From: Nonomuraea deserti | Lineage (GTDB): Bacteria > Actinomycetota > Actinomycetes > Streptosporangiales > Streptosporangiaceae | Direction of reading: 5' to 3' | Assembly: GCF_004348685.1 (NCBI RefSeq) | Contig: NZ_SMKO01000027.1 | Span: 1 to 64,000 of the forward strand | Length of the DNA: 64,000 nucleotides | Shown: one piece after another, positions 47,263-56,620 of the stretch | Numbering within the stretch: the stretch's first letter is position 1 | Layout: each line of letters starts with the position of its first letter | Notes under the pieces: model-generated | Told to the model about the DNA's origin: nothing | Databases searched by the model: none | The model's input: the letters and a program-made list of their open reading frames with translations, nothing else | Position numbers and translations under genes: made by a program

Positions 47263-48549
47263 TCAAGAACGCCCCGGATGGGCAGGAATGACCGGATTGC
47301 CCTCGGCGGTCGAGCGGTCCTGCGGCGAGACGTCTCCCCGAGGCGGCATCCGCCGTCTGACCTCAGGCTCCGGCGGGATGGGCGGCATCGGGCCCGTGGG
47401 CGGCCCGTCGTCGTCGGGGTCGTCGCGCGACGCCGTGTGCGCCCCGCCCCTGCCCCGCCAGCGCGGCAGGGCCATCAGCACCAGCACGGCCAGCGCGAGC
47501 ACGATGACCACGGGGAACAGCAGGACCGGCACGCCGATCGTGGACATGCCCACGATGCCGAAGGCGAACAGGAACGCCCACGCGTACATGATCAGCACGG
47601 ACCTGCGGTGGGAGTGGCCGATGTCCATCAGCCGGTGGTGCAGGTGGCCGCGGTCGGGCGCGAACGGCGACAGGCCGCGCGAGGTGCGCCGCACCACCGC
47701 GGTGACCAGGTCGACCAGCGGCAACACCAGCACCCCCGCCGGGACGAGCAGCGGCAGCAGCACGCCGAACCGGTTTATGCCCTCGATGATCGCCGGGTCG
47801 AGCGGCGTCACGGTGACGATCGACGAGGCGAGCACGAGCCCGATGAGCATGGCCCCCGTGTCGCCCATGAAGATCTTCGCCGGATGGAAGTTGTGCGGCA
47901 GGAAGCCCAGGCACGCGCCGATGAGCACGGCGGCGATGGCGGCCGTCGTCGTGATGCGGCCCCCGCTGATCTCCTCGGCCAGGAAGATCGAATAGGCCCA
48001 GGTGGCCATGCCCGCGATGCACACGACCCCCGCCGCCAGGCCGTCGAGCCCGTCGACGAAGTTGACCGCGTTGATGGTCACGACCACAACCATGATCGTG
48101 ATGACCGTGCTGAGCGTGTAGTCGAGGCTGGTGGAGCCGCCCCAGGCCTCCGGCAGCGGGATGTAGAGGAGCCGCAGGTCGAAGAAGACCAGCACGCCGG
48201 CCGCCGCGATCTGCCCGGCGAGCTTGACGAAGGCGTCCATGCCCCACCAGTCGTCGAGGAACCCGGTGACCGTGATGAGCCCGCCGGCGACGATCAGCGC
48301 GATGACGGCGTCGCCGTCGGACTCCGCCAGGGCCGCGCCCGTGTGGGTGAGCCTGCTGGCCACCAGCAGTCCGACGACCAGGCCGCCGTACATCGCCAGG
48401 CCGCCCAGCCTGGGCGTCGGCGTGGTGTGCACGTCGCGCTCGCGAACCTCGGGCATGGCGCCGATGCTGATGGCGAAGCGGCGCACCAGAGGCACCAGCA
48501 GGTAGGTCACCGCTGCCGAGATGAGCGCCATGAAGAGGTATTCGCGCAC
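47263..48549 (-). CDS. MraY/WecA/TagO-type undecaprenyl-phosphate sugar-1-phosphate transferase
   Basis: 428 aa. About eleven membrane helices. Family motifs: TPRLGGLAMYGG near the N-terminus, NAVNFVDGLDGLAAG, the nucleophile loop FMGDTGAMLIGL and HLHHRLMDIGHSHR with the His-rich C-terminal motif. Transfers GlcNAc-1-P (or a similar sugar phosphate) from the UDP sugar to undecaprenyl phosphate, starting wall teichoic acid, arabinogalactan-like or capsule polymers. The C-terminal 70 residues are Pro/Arg/Asp-rich and disordered. Between glyA and the atp operon, its usual place in actinobacteria. Confidence 0.92.
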   Translation of the reverse strand: MREYLFMALISAAVTYLLVPLVRRFAISIGAMPEVRERDVHTTPTPRLGGLAMYGGLVVGLLVASRLTHTGAALAESDGDAVIALIVAGGLITVTGFLDDWWGMDAFVKLAGQIAAAGVLVFFDLRLLYIPLPEAWGGSTSLDYTLSTVITIMVVVVTINAVNFVDGLDGLAAGVVCIAGMATWAYSIFLAEEISGGRITTTAAIAAVLIGACLGFLPHNFHPAKIFMGDTGAMLIGLVLASSIVTVTPLDPAIIEGINRFGVLLPLLVPAGVLVLPLVDLVTAVVRRTSRGLSPFAPDRGHLHHRLMDIGHSHRRSVLIMYAWAFLFAFGIVGMSTIGVPVLLFPVVIVLALAVLVLMALPRWRGRGGAHTASRDDPDDDGPPTGPMPPIPPEPEVRRRMPPRGDVSPQDRSTAEGNPVIPAHPGRS

Positions 48550-48606
48550 GAACCTAGTTTCCCGGATGCTCCGGCCCGCTGTGACCGGAAACCGACACAG
48601 ACCGGC

Positions 48607-49872
48607 TCAAAATTCGCTGAGATATGGCTGATGGATGGCGAGAAGGGCCGTCACCCTTGCCCTGACCTCCTCCGCGCCGCCCGGATCGCGCACGGCCCTG
48701 GCGACCAGGGACCCGAGCTCCTTCAGATCCTCGGGCCCCATGCCCTGCGTCGTCACGCACGGCGTACCGACCCGGATCCCCGAGGTCACGGCCGCCGGCT
48801 CGGGATCGTACGGGATCACGTTGCGGTTGAGCGTGATGCCCGCGGCCGCGCACCTCCGCTCCGCCTCGACACCCGGCACCCCCACCCCGCGCAGGTCGAT
48901 CAGCGCCAGGTGCGTGTCGGTGCCCCCGCTGACGGCCCGCATGCCCTCCGCGTCCAGCGCCTCCGCCAGCGCCTGCGCGTTCGCGATCACCTTCCTGGTG
49001 TAGCCCGCGAACTCCGGCCGCATCGCCTCCCCGAACGCCACCGCCTTCGCCGCCACCACGTGCATGAGCGGCCCGCCCTGGACGAACGGGAACACCGCCC
49101 GGTCGATCCTGGCGGCCAGCTCCCGCGTGCACAGGATGGCGCCGCCGCGCGGCCCGCGCAGCGCCTTGTGCGTGGTGAAGGTCACGACGTCCGCGTACGG
49201 CACCGCCGACGGGATCGCACCGCCCGCCATCAGCCCGATCGGGTGCGCCACGTCCGCCAGCAACCACGCCCCCACATCGTCCGCGATGCCGCGGAAAGCC
49301 GCGAAGTCGATCAGCCTCGGGTACGCCGTGGCGCCGCACACGATGAGCTTCGGCTGGTGCCGCAGCGCCAGATCCCGCACCTCGTCGTAGTCGATGAGTT
49401 CACTGTCACGACGCACCCCGTACGGCACGACGTCGAACCATCTTCCCGAGAAGTTCACCTTGGAGCCATGCGTGAGATGGCCGCCGTGCGGCAGGGCCAT
49501 GGCCAGCATGGTGTCGCCCGGCTGGAGGAGCGCCGCGTAGGCGGCCAGATTCGCCGAGGCGCCCGAGTGGGGCTGGACATTGGCGTGCTCCGCCCCGAAC
49601 AACCGGCACGCCCGCTCGATCGCCAGCCGCTCGGCCCGGTCGACGACCTCGCAACCGCCGTAGTAACGCCTGCCCGGGTAGCCCTCGGCGTACTTGTTCG
49701 TCAGCGTGGAGCCCAGCGCGGCCAGGACGGCGGGCGAGGTGAAGTTCTCGCTCGCGATCAGCTGGATCCCGCCGCGCACGCGTTCGAGCTCGTCGAGCAG
49801 GACCTGCGCGAGCTCGGGATCCTGCCGGCGCAGCAGCCCGAAGTCGGGACCGTAGTAGGGTTCCGCACCCAT
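48607..49872 (-). CDS. glyA: Serine hydroxymethyltransferase
   Basis: 421 aa from ATG 49872. Interconverts serine and glycine with tetrahydrofolate. Seen: [63 protein letters not shown], the PLP Lys in [17 protein letters not shown], and the C-terminal [15 protein letters not shown]. The frame extends 12 codons up to ATG 49908; neither start has a good ribosome binding site, and 49872 (GGGGAA just before it) gives the more usual N-terminus. Confidence 0.95.
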   Translation of the reverse strand: MGAEPYYGPDFGLLRRQDPELAQVLLDELERVRGGIQLIASENFTSPAVLAALGSTLTNKYAEGYPGRRYYGGCEVVDRAERLAIERACRLFGAEHANVQPHSGASANLAAYAALLQPGDTMLAMALPHGGHLTHGSKVNFSGRWFDVVPYGVRRDSELIDYDEVRDLALRHQPKLIVCGATAYPRLIDFAAFRGIADDVGAWLLADVAHPIGLMAGGAIPSAVPYADVVTFTTHKALRGPRGGAILCTRELAARIDRAVFPFVQGGPLMHVVAAKAVAFGEAMRPEFAGYTRKVIANAQALAEALDAEGMRAVSGGTDTHLALIDLRGVGVPGVEAERRCAAAGITLNRNVIPYDPEPAAVTSGIRVGTPCVTTQGMGPEDLKELGSLVARAVRDPGGAEEVRARVTALLAIHQPYLSEF

Positions 49873-49983
49873 TTCCCCACTGTACGACCTGGTGTCCGGT
49901 TCTCCCATAGAGAGGTGATGCCCGGAATCCGTTCACCACGTTTCAGGGCTACTCAGTGATGCGCCCGGTCCGGTCGGAAGCCT

Positions 49984-50085
49984 CGTCCGGTCCGGGCAGA
50001 GGTCCCCGTCCGGCCAGGGCGAAAGCCCCCGTCCGGTCCGGGCGGCCCGTCCGGTCCGGGCGTAAGCCCCCCATCCGGTCCGGGC
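49984..50085. repeat. Irregular CGTCCGGTCCGGGC repeats
   Basis: The 14-base motif CGTCCGGTCCGGGC or a one-to-two-base variant occurs five times at about 49984, 50009, 50030, 50047 and 50072, with uneven spacing. The cluster fills the gap between glyA and the small helical gene (49909-50188). No gene is seen there; the collagen-like PDG frame on the minus strand is a by-product of the repeat. Confidence 0.65.
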
Positions 50086-50188
50086 TGCGGGCGCCCGGTT
50101 CGGGGCAGGTAGGCCTGCACGAACCGCGCCCTTCCTCGCGTTGGCCGCATGTCGTGACAGACGGGCGGCTGACTGCGAGTGCACCCCG

Positions 50189-50563
50189 TCACTGGAACGC
50201 GTGCGGCGCGTTGGCCGTCGTCTGGATCCACCTCGGCGTGTCGGCGGCCTCGTCGCTGATCGCGGTCAGCACGGCATGCCGGTAGACCGACAGCCTGGTA
50301 CGCCACTCGCGGATGTCCTTGACGTAGCGCTCGCCCACCGGGGCGTCCCACGTCTGCGGGCTCTTGGCCAGGGCGTACGCCTTGTCCAGGACCGTTCTGA
50401 GCGCCTCCAGCTGGGGCAGGACGGTGTTCCATGCGACGACCAGGCGCTGGTAGTCGGGATTGAACTCCCAGGCCCGCTGCGGGTTGTCCAAGGGGCCCGT
50501 GGAGCTGATGGGCGGGGTCTCGTCGCGCTGCCTGGCCTTGGGGGCGGGCGGGTCCACGTACAT
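50189..50563 (-). CDS. Small helical protein, possible WXG100-like partner
   Basis: 124 aa. After a 40-residue Pro-rich start (MYVDPPAPKARQRDETPP), about residues 45-115 form a helical hairpin: YQRLVVAWNTVLPQLEALRTVLDKAYALAKS, a turn with PQTWDAPVGERYVKDI, and a second helix IREWRTRLSVYRHAVLTAI. The central W in the turn recalls WXG100 proteins, but the exact WxG is absent. ATG 50563 overlaps the stop of the large gene by one base (TGATG) and has GGAG upstream, so the two are coupled. No signal peptide. Family not identified with confidence. Confidence 0.75.
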   Translation of the reverse strand: MYVDPPAPKARQRDETPPISSTGPLDNPQRAWEFNPDYQRLVVAWNTVLPQLEALRTVLDKAYALAKSPQTWDAPVGERYVKDIREWRTRLSVYRHAVLTAISDEAADTPRWIQTTANAPHAFQ

Positions 50564-53172
50564 CACGCGCTCCTCTCCGGCGTACCGGGATCGACCGACC
50601 CGCTCGGGCCGTCCGGCCTGATGTCCTCGGGCGCCCATCGGCCCTCGCCGTACTCGCCCGGCGGAACCTCGACGGAGGGCATGTCGACGGGCTGGATGTC
50701 CCTGTGGTGCTCGATGACCGTCCTGAGGGCGTCCAGGTCGGGCGGGGTGACATTGACGGAGACCACATCGCCGCCGTCGCCCGCCCCCGCGCTGCCGTCA
50801 ACCTCGTCCCGCTGCCCGGGCGCGAATCCGTCGGCCGGATCGGTCCGGGATGCCTCACTGCCATAGGCAGGCTCCGCCCGGGAAGGCTCGGTGCCGTATG
50901 CAGGATCGGGTCGGGAAGGCTCGGTGCCGTAGGCAGGCTCGGTGCCGTAGGCGATCTGCACCGTGTACGCCGGGCCCGTACCACCCGCTTGACGTGGTTC
51001 CGCGCCGTACACGGTCGCCGTCCCGTCACCCCGTCCCGTTGCGCGGCCGGAGTCGGAGTCGGCGACGGCCGTCGTGGCCGGGGTGCCGGTGGAGTTGCCA
51101 TCGGGCAGGTCGACCGAGGGATTCGTCGGCGGGATCCTGACGGGTTCGCCCTGCTCACCCCTCCTGCCAGTTCCTTGGCCTCCCGTCTCCTGGTCACCTG
51201 TTCCTCGGTCACCGGCCTCACGGTCGCCGACCCTACGGTCACTGGCCTCACGGTCGCCGGCCTCACGATCACCAGTTCCCCGATCACCGGCCTCACGATC
51301 ACCAGTTCCTCGATCACCGGCCTCACGATCACCGGCGCCTCGGTCACCCTGGTTTCCGGTTGCACGATCATCCGTGTCCTGACCGTCACGCGTACCTTGG
51401 CCTGGTTCGTCCCCCGCCGGTCTGCTGGGCGTCGCCCCACCGTCGCCAGGGGTTGTGTCGCCTGGTGTCCTGCCCGTGCCGCCCGGCTGCTCGTCGGTGC
51501 CGGGGGTGCAGGTGCCGTCCTTGCCCCCTATGGAGTCGCTCGACGGCGGGGTGGCATCGCCGGCGGCCGGCGGGATCGTCCCCGCATCCCTGGTCACCGG
51601 CTGAGCGGCCCCCGCGTCCCCGACTGCCGGCGGGATCGTCCCCGCGGCCTCGGTCGCCGGGGGAGTCGTCGCTTCGCCGGTGCTCGGACGGCTGGGGTCG
51701 ATGGAGCCCGCGGGGCCGTCAGGGCGGATGTCGCGTTCAGTCCACTCGCCCTTGCCGTATTCGCCCGCCGGAACCTCTACCCCCGGCATGTCCAGCGGCC
51801 GGATGTCGCGGTGGTGCTCCACCACGGTCTTCAGGGCGTCCTGGCCGGGTGGGGCCGTGCCGGCGGAGACCACGTCGCTGCCGTCGTTCGCCCAGGCGCT
51901 GACGTCGGAGGCGGTGGTGATGTTGTCGGCCGGCAGTTGGGGCATCTCGGCCGGGGCCACCTGGTCGGTGTTCTCCAGCAGGTCTTCGAGTTGCTCGGCG
52001 GTGGGCGGGTCGAGCGGCACCTGCAACACCTTGACCCCGTCCACCACCACGACCTGCGGTTGGTTCACGTCCCGCCCGTCCTGGGCCGGGGTGTCGGACG
52101 GGTCGTCCCTCGTGCCGGTATCGGCCTCGGCACCGCGGTCGCGCCTGCTGTCCAGGTCGTCGTCCTTGGGCATGCCGACAGGCTGATCATCGGTCCGGGC
52201 ATCCTGATCGGTCCCGGTGTCCTGACCTGTACCGGTGTCCTGACCTGTACCGGTGTCCTGGCCCGTACCGGTGTCCTGGCCCGTACCGGTGTCCTGGCCC
52301 GTGCCGGTGTCCTGGCCCGTGCCGGTGTCCTGGCCCGTGCCGGTGTCCTGGCCCGTGCCGGTGCCGGTGCCCCTGTCGTCGTCGCAGGCGTTCCCGCCGG
52401 GATCGGTACCGGACCGGTCATCCGCCCTGGGCTGGTCACCCGTCCGGGAGTCGTCACCGGTCCTCGGCTGGTCACCCGTCCGGGGGTCATCACCGGTTCT
52501 CGCGCTGTCGCCTGTCCTGGGCTGGTCGCCGGCGCGGGGCTCCTCGCAGGTCCTCCCGTCATCGCCCTGGGGAACGTCGTCGCTCTTCGGGGCTTCCTCG
52601 CCCTTCGGAACGTCGGTGTCACCCTTGCCGGCGCCCGTGTCATGGTCGGTCTTCGGGGCATCACCCGTCTTCGGCTCGTCGCCCGTCTTGGGAGGGGCGT
52701 CGCCCCTCTTCGGCGGATCGTCCGCGGACTTCGGAGGAGCATCACCGGTCTTCGGCGGGTCATCCGAAGACTTCGGAGGAGTGTCACCGGTCTTCGGGGG
52801 AGCGTCACCGGTTTTCGGTGGATCGTCGGCCGTCTTCGGGGGGACCTCGTCGGTCTTGTCGCCGGCGCGCGGATTCTCGTACCGCTCCCGATCCCCGCGA
52901 ACCCCCTTGGGATCGTCGGAGGCGCCCGCCCCCATCCCGGGCGGATCGGCCCGCTTCTCCAGCACCCCGAGCCGGACGTTGACGTCTTTGATCATGGTGT
53001 CGACCGCGTCGGCGATCTGGGCGGGACGGTGGGTGGTCTGGGTGGGGAGCCCGGCTCGGTTCATGGTGAGCCGGACCTGGTCCTCGACCTTGCGCATCTC
53101 CGCGGCCGCGTGTTTCGCCTCGGCCAGCAGGTCGCGCACCAGCTTGGGATCCATGCCGTCGAACTTGCCCAT
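50563..53172 (-). CDS. Large repeat-rich protein with N-terminal helical hairpin and duplicated domain
   Basis: 869 aa. Residues 1-75 form a helical hairpin (LVRDLLAEAKHAAAEMRKVEDQV, then QIADAVDTMIKDVNVRLGVLEKR), of ESAT-6/WXG100 size. Residues about 75-345 are disordered: PPKTGDxPPK repeats, RTGDQPRTGDD repeats and TGTGQD repeats. About 375-500 holds a folded-looking part, VVVVDGVKVLQVPLDPPTAEQLEDLLE, then a domain with EHHRDIRPLDMPGVEVPAGE. About 500-790 is disordered again with GDREAGDRGT and YGTEPSR repeats. The C-terminal 70 residues repeat the EHHRDI domain. No signal peptide or membrane segment. ATG 53172 has GGGAG 5 bases upstream. Coupled to the 124-aa gene. Confidence 0.85.
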   Translation of the reverse strand: MGKFDGMDPKLVRDLLAEAKHAAAEMRKVEDQVRLTMNRAGLPTQTTHRPAQIADAVDTMIKDVNVRLGVLEKRADPPGMGAGASDDPKGVRGDRERYENPRAGDKTDEVPPKTADDPPKTGDAPPKTGDTPPKSSDDPPKTGDAPPKSADDPPKRGDAPPKTGDEPKTGDAPKTDHDTGAGKGDTDVPKGEEAPKSDDVPQGDDGRTCEEPRAGDQPRTGDSARTGDDPRTGDQPRTGDDSRTGDQPRADDRSGTDPGGNACDDDRGTGTGTGQDTGTGQDTGTGQDTGTGQDTGTGQDTGTGQDTGTGQDTGTGQDTGTDQDARTDDQPVGMPKDDDLDSRRDRGAEADTGTRDDPSDTPAQDGRDVNQPQVVVVDGVKVLQVPLDPPTAEQLEDLLENTDQVAPAEMPQLPADNITTASDVSAWANDGSDVVSAGTAPPGQDALKTVVEHHRDIRPLDMPGVEVPAGEYGKGEWTERDIRPDGPAGSIDPSRPSTGEATTPPATEAAGTIPPAVGDAGAAQPVTRDAGTIPPAAGDATPPSSDSIGGKDGTCTPGTDEQPGGTGRTPGDTTPGDGGATPSRPAGDEPGQGTRDGQDTDDRATGNQGDRGAGDREAGDRGTGDREAGDRGTGDREAGDREASDRRVGDREAGDRGTGDQETGGQGTGRRGEQGEPVRIPPTNPSVDLPDGNSTGTPATTAVADSDSGRATGRGDGTATVYGAEPRQAGGTGPAYTVQIAYGTEPAYGTEPSRPDPAYGTEPSRAEPAYGSEASRTDPADGFAPGQRDEVDGSAGAGDGGDVVSVNVTPPDLDALRTVIEHHRDIQPVDMPSVEVPPGEYGEGRWAPEDIRPDGPSGSVDPGTPERSA
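52201..52362 (-). repeat. 18-bp tandem repeat coding TGTGQD
   Basis: Eight copies with an exact 18-bp period start at 52219, 52237, 52255, 52273, 52291, 52309, 52327 and 52345, with a degenerate copy at 52201. Synonymous changes fall into three blocks: the first two copies share ACCTGTACC, the next two GCCCGTACC, the last four GCCCGTGCC, so the array grew by block duplication. Confidence 0.9.
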
Positions 53173-53346
53173 GGCCACTCCCGACGTCCGATGAGAAACC
53201 CGCCACGTGGACTGCCGCCACGGCGGTGGCCAGGAACGACAGCGGGGCGGCAGTCTGGTGAGCAGGTTTCTCGATGGCAGCCGCTCCGCGCCTCACCGTA
53301 ATTTGGCGCGAGCGCGACCGCAGCCGGAATAAGCAGCCGGTATACG

Positions 53347-53994
53347 TCAGTCGTCGGTGGCGACGTAGCCGATGATGCCGCGCAGCTTCTCCACGGGGAT
53401 CGCCCCTCGCCGCAACATCCTGGGCACGGCCGTGGTGAGGTCGAGGATGGTGGAGGGCGTGTGGTCGGTGGTCTTGCCGGCGTCGAGATAGACGGCGACC
53501 GACTCTCCGAGCTGCTCCTCCGCCTCCTCGGCCGTGGTGGCGGCGGGCGCGCCGGAGCGGTTGGCGCTGGAGACGGCCATCGGCCCGGTCTCCTTGAGCA
53601 GGTCGAGGGCGACCGGGTGGAGTGGCATGCGGACGGCCACCGTGCCCTTGGTGTCGCCCAGGTCCCAGGAAAGGGCCCTGTTGGCCTTGCAGACGAGCGT
53701 GAGCGGCCCCGGCCAGAAGGCGTCTATCAGGTCCTGCCCATAGGGCCCCAGGTCGTCTATGAGCGCTGTGGCGGCCCTGACGGTGCCCACGAGCACCGGC
53801 GGTGGCATGTCACGGCCCCTCCCCTTGGCGTCGAGCAGCTCGGTGACCGCCGACGGGGTGAATGCGTCGGCGCCGAGGCCGTAGACGGTGTCGGTCGGCA
53901 GCACCACGAGCTCACCGCGGCGTACGGCGGCCGCCGCCTCCGTCAGTCCTTCGGTCCGCTGCTCGAGGTCGGAGCAGTCAAAGCGTCTTCCCAC
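53347..53994 (-). CDS. L-threonylcarbamoyladenylate synthase (Sua5/YciO/YrdC)
   Basis: 215 aa from GTG 53994. Makes threonylcarbamoyl-AMP for the t6A37 modification of ANN-decoding tRNAs. Seen: RRGELVVLPTDTVYGLGADAF (in part), the conserved KxR as DAKGRGRDMPPPVLV, FWPGPLTLV, VAVRMPLHPVA and PMAVSSANRSGAPAATT. The frame extends to TTG 54054, but that stretch is low-complexity palindromic sequence with no homology; GTG 53994 gives the family's usual start, though without a clear ribosome binding site. Next to prmC and prfA as in most actinobacteria. Confidence 0.93.
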   Translation of the reverse strand: MGRRFDCSDLEQRTEGLTEAAAAVRRGELVVLPTDTVYGLGADAFTPSAVTELLDAKGRGRDMPPPVLVGTVRAATALIDDLGPYGQDLIDAFWPGPLTLVCKANRALSWDLGDTKGTVAVRMPLHPVALDLLKETGPMAVSSANRSGAPAATTAEEAEEQLGESVAVYLDAGKTTDHTPSTILDLTTAVPRMLRRGAIPVEKLRGIIGYVATDD

Positions 53995-54116
53995 GGTTCT
54001 GTTGCCTCGCTCCGCTCGGCTACGAGCGGCGCTCTCGAGGCCTCCTCCCCTCAACTCGTTCGGTGGCTTCGCTCTCTCTCGTCGTACGGGAGAAGGCCGG
54101 GCCGCTGGCGTGCAAC

Positions 54117-54971
54117 TTAATCCTGGCCCAGGCGGGCCGTGACGAAGCGGTCTCGTCTGGTGAGATCCTGGCGCAGGCGTACGTCACGCCAGCCGTTGTC
54201 CTCGGGGAACGTCAGGTAGACGGCCCTGCCCTGTTCGTCGGCGTGCTCGACGGCCACCCAGCCACCGGGGCGCAGCAGGCGGCGGGCCGTACGCTCCACC
54301 GCGCGCACCTCGCCGAGACCGTCGTCGCCGGAGCCGAAGAGGGCCCGGGTGGGGTCGTAGTCGCGCACCTCGGGGTCGCGCGGGATCGCGCCGGGCGGGA
54401 TGTAGGGAGGGTTGGAGATGACCAGGTCGACCTTGCCGTTGAGCTCGGGCAGCGCCTCCGCGAGGTCTTCCGGGTGCAGGTGGGTGCGGCCCTGGCCGTG
54501 CTCGGAGATGTTGCGCTTGGCCCACGTGTACGCCCCGGGGTCGACCTCGACGGCGTGGACCTCGGCCAGCGCCACCTCCTGGGCGATGGAGAGCGCGATC
54601 GCGCCCGAGCCGGTGCCGAGGTCGACGACCAGGGGGGCGGTGACGTCCATCGCGCGCAGCGTCTCGATGGCCCAGCCGGCCATCACCTCGGTCTCCGGCC
54701 GCGGCACGAACACGCCGGGCCCGACCGCCAGCTCGAGGTAGCGGAAGTAGGCGTGGCCGGTGATGTGCTGCAGCGGCTCGCGGGCCTCGCGTCTCGCGAC
54801 GCCCTCCCAGAACAGCGCGTCGAAGTCGGCGTCCCTGACCGTGTGGAGCTCGCTTCTGCGCACGCCGTGGACGAACGCCGCGATCTCCTCAGCGTCGGTG
54901 CGCGGTGAGGGGACACCTGCCTCGGCCAGCCGGGCAGTGGCCAGGGCGATTTCGTCCAGCAGGAATGTCAT
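54117..54971 (-). CDS. prmC: Release factor glutamine methyltransferase
   Basis: 284 aa. Methylates the GGQ glutamine of release factors. N-terminal helical domain (about residues 1-85), SAM site [19 protein letters not shown] and the signature [14 protein letters not shown] 54971 overlaps the prfA stop by 4 bp (ATGA), so enzyme and substrate are made together. Confidence 0.95.
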   Translation of the reverse strand: MTFLLDEIALATARLAEAGVPSPRTDAEEIAAFVHGVRRSELHTVRDADFDALFWEGVARREAREPLQHITGHAYFRYLELAVGPGVFVPRPETEVMAGWAIETLRAMDVTAPLVVDLGTGSGAIALSIAQEVALAEVHAVEVDPGAYTWAKRNISEHGQGRTHLHPEDLAEALPELNGKVDLVISNPPYIPPGAIPRDPEVRDYDPTRALFGSGDDGLGEVRAVERTARRLLRPGGWVAVEHADEQGRAVYLTFPEDNGWRDVRLRQDLTRRDRFVTARLGQD

Positions 54972-56020
54972 GAGTGTTGTGCGAGCTTCTCCGCCATTTC
55001 GGCGTCGATGAGGGCCTGGGTGACGGCGGTGAGCTCGCCGTCGAGAACCTGGTCGAGGTTATACGCCTTGAAGCCGACCCGGTGGTCGGAGATGCGGTTT
55101 TCCGGAAAGTTGTAGGTGCGTACGCGCTCGGAGCGGTCGACGGTGCGGACCTGCGACTTGCGCTCGGCCTGAGCGGCGGCGTCGGCCTCCTCCTGCGCGA
55201 TGGCCAGCAGCCGCGCGCGCAGGATGCGCAGAGCCGACTCCTTGTTCTGGAGCTGGCTCTTCTCGTTCTGGCACGAGACGACGACGCCGGTGGGCAGGTG
55301 GGTGATGCGGACCGCGGAGTCGGTGGTGTTGACGCTCTGGCCGCCAGGGCCGCTGGAGCGATAGACGTCGACGCGCAGGTCGTTGGGGTCGATCTGGACG
55401 TCGACCTCCTCCGCCTCGGGGTAGACGAGCACGCCCGCGGCGCTGGTGTGGATGCGGCCCTGGGACTCGGTGACGGGCACCCGCTGCACGCGGTGCACGC
55501 CGCCCTCGTATTTGAGCCTGGACCACACGCCCTCGTCGCCCTTGGCCCTGATGCCGACCGTGACGTCTTTGTAGCCCCCCAGGTCGGAGGGCTGGCTGTC
55601 GATGATCTCGGTCTTCCAGCCGAGCCGCTCGGCGTAGCGCAGATACATGCGCAGCAGGTCGCCCGCGAACAGCGCGGACTCCTCGCCGCCCTCGCCCGCC
55701 TTGATCTCCATGATGATGTCCTTGTCATCGTTGGGATCGCGCGGGATGAGCAGGTGCCTGAGCCGCTCCTCCAGCTGGGGGACGCGCCCTTCGAGCTCGG
55801 CCGCCTCGGAGGCGAACGCTTCGTCCTCGCCGGCCAGCTCTTTGGCGGCCGTCAGGTCCTCGCGGACCGACTCGAGCTCGCGATAGGTGCCGACGATCGG
55901 CGTGAGCTGGGCGTAGCGCCTGCCGAGGGTGCGGGCCCTGTGCTGGTCGGCGTGCACGGCGGGATCTCCGAGCTGCAGCTCCAGCTCGGAATACTCCTTG
56001 AGCAACTCGTCGAGATTCAC
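54968..56020 (-). CDS. prfA: Peptide chain release factor 1
   Basis: 350 aa. Ends translation at UAA and UAG. The codon-reading PxT motif lies at [18 protein letters not shown], and the GGQ loop at [20 protein letters not shown] 56020 is chosen (AAGGAC upstream, [10 protein letters not shown] start) over the frame extension to 56077. Overlaps prmC. Confidence 0.96.
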   Translation of the reverse strand: MNLDELLKEYSELELQLGDPAVHADQHRARTLGRRYAQLTPIVGTYRELESVREDLTAAKELAGEDEAFASEAAELEGRVPQLEERLRHLLIPRDPNDDKDIIMEIKAGEGGEESALFAGDLLRMYLRYAERLGWKTEIIDSQPSDLGGYKDVTVGIRAKGDEGVWSRLKYEGGVHRVQRVPVTESQGRIHTSAAGVLVYPEAEEVDVQIDPNDLRVDVYRSSGPGGQSVNTTDSAVRITHLPTGVVVSCQNEKSQLQNKESALRILRARLLAIAQEEADAAAQAERKSQVRTVDRSERVRTYNFPENRISDHRVGFKAYNLDQVLDGELTAVTQALIDAEMAEKLAQHS

Positions 56021-56107
56021 CGTGCGTCCTTCGTCGTGGGGTGGGGCGTCGCAACCGACAACGCCGACCCGGCGCACCGGGGTGCGTCCGGGCCGGCGTC
56101 GGTGGAG

Positions 56108-56326
56108 CTATTTGCCCGCGGGCTTCTTGCCGAAGCGCTTCTCGAAGCGAGCCACTCGGCCGCCGGTGTCGAGGATCTTCTGCTTGCCCGTGTAGAACGG
56201 GTGGCAGGCCGAGCACACGTCGGCGTGGATCACGCCGTTCTTCGCGGTGCTCCGCGTGGTGAACGTGTTACCGCAGGAACAGGTCACCTGCGTCACGTGG
56301 TATTCGGGGTGGATGTCGCGCTTCAT
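56108..56326 (-). CDS. rpmE: Ribosomal protein bL31
   Basis: 72 aa. Zinc-containing (C+) form: CSCG at C16/C18 and CSAC at C37/C40, followed by HPFYTGKQK. The N-terminal [10 protein letters not shown] is the family start. AAAGGAC precedes ATG 56326. Placed between rho and prfA as in other actinobacteria. Confidence 0.97.
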   Translation of the reverse strand: MKRDIHPEYHVTQVTCSCGNTFTTRSTAKNGVIHADVCSACHPFYTGKQKILDTGGRVARFEKRFGKKPAGK

Positions 56327-56620
56327 CGCTGTCCTTTCGGGCTGCGGCCGCCGGGTCGCCCTGATCGCATGGCGTGAACCGGAACCGCAAAATGGTCAGC
56401 TACCAGTGTGCCAGATCGTGCAACCATCCCAGGCCATCGGGCATTCCCGATCAGGCTCGGCGGGCGCGGCAGGTGACCGTCAGCCGGGGCCCTCGCGCTC
56501 ATGCCCTCGGAACGCCGTCGTACGGCCCTCTCGCAAGGCCATCGTAGGCTCCGCGGAACGCCAAGAGAGGCGGCGGGATACCCCGGCCGCCTCTCGTGAC
56601 GCACCGCTGCCAGGAGGCCG
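56327..56620. other. Gap between rpmE and rho
   Basis: 294 bp with no supportable gene; it holds the rho hairpin terminator (56565-56595) and probably the rpmE promoter near 56370-56440. Confidence 0.5.
56565..56595 (-). terminator. Hairpin after rho
   Basis: GAGAGGCGGC (56565-56574) and GCCGCCTCTC (56586-56595) form a perfect 10-bp stem with an 11-base loop, 26 bp beyond the rho stop. The T-rich tail is short. Confidence 0.65.

Noticed and set aside
49953-51440. 495-codon minus-strand frame with collagen-like PDG repeats
   Set aside because: It overlaps both real genes of the pair in another frame, and the PDG segment comes from the intergenic CGTCCGG repeats.
52201-52362. Regular 18-bp repeats considered as a CRISPR array
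   Set aside because: No spacers separate the units, the period is a multiple of three and they lie in frame inside a long coding region.
53995-54054. N-terminal extension of the threonylcarbamoyl-AMP synthase
   Set aside because: The 20 extra codons translate palindromic intergenic sequence without homology, although AGGGGAGGAGG looks like a ribosome binding site.
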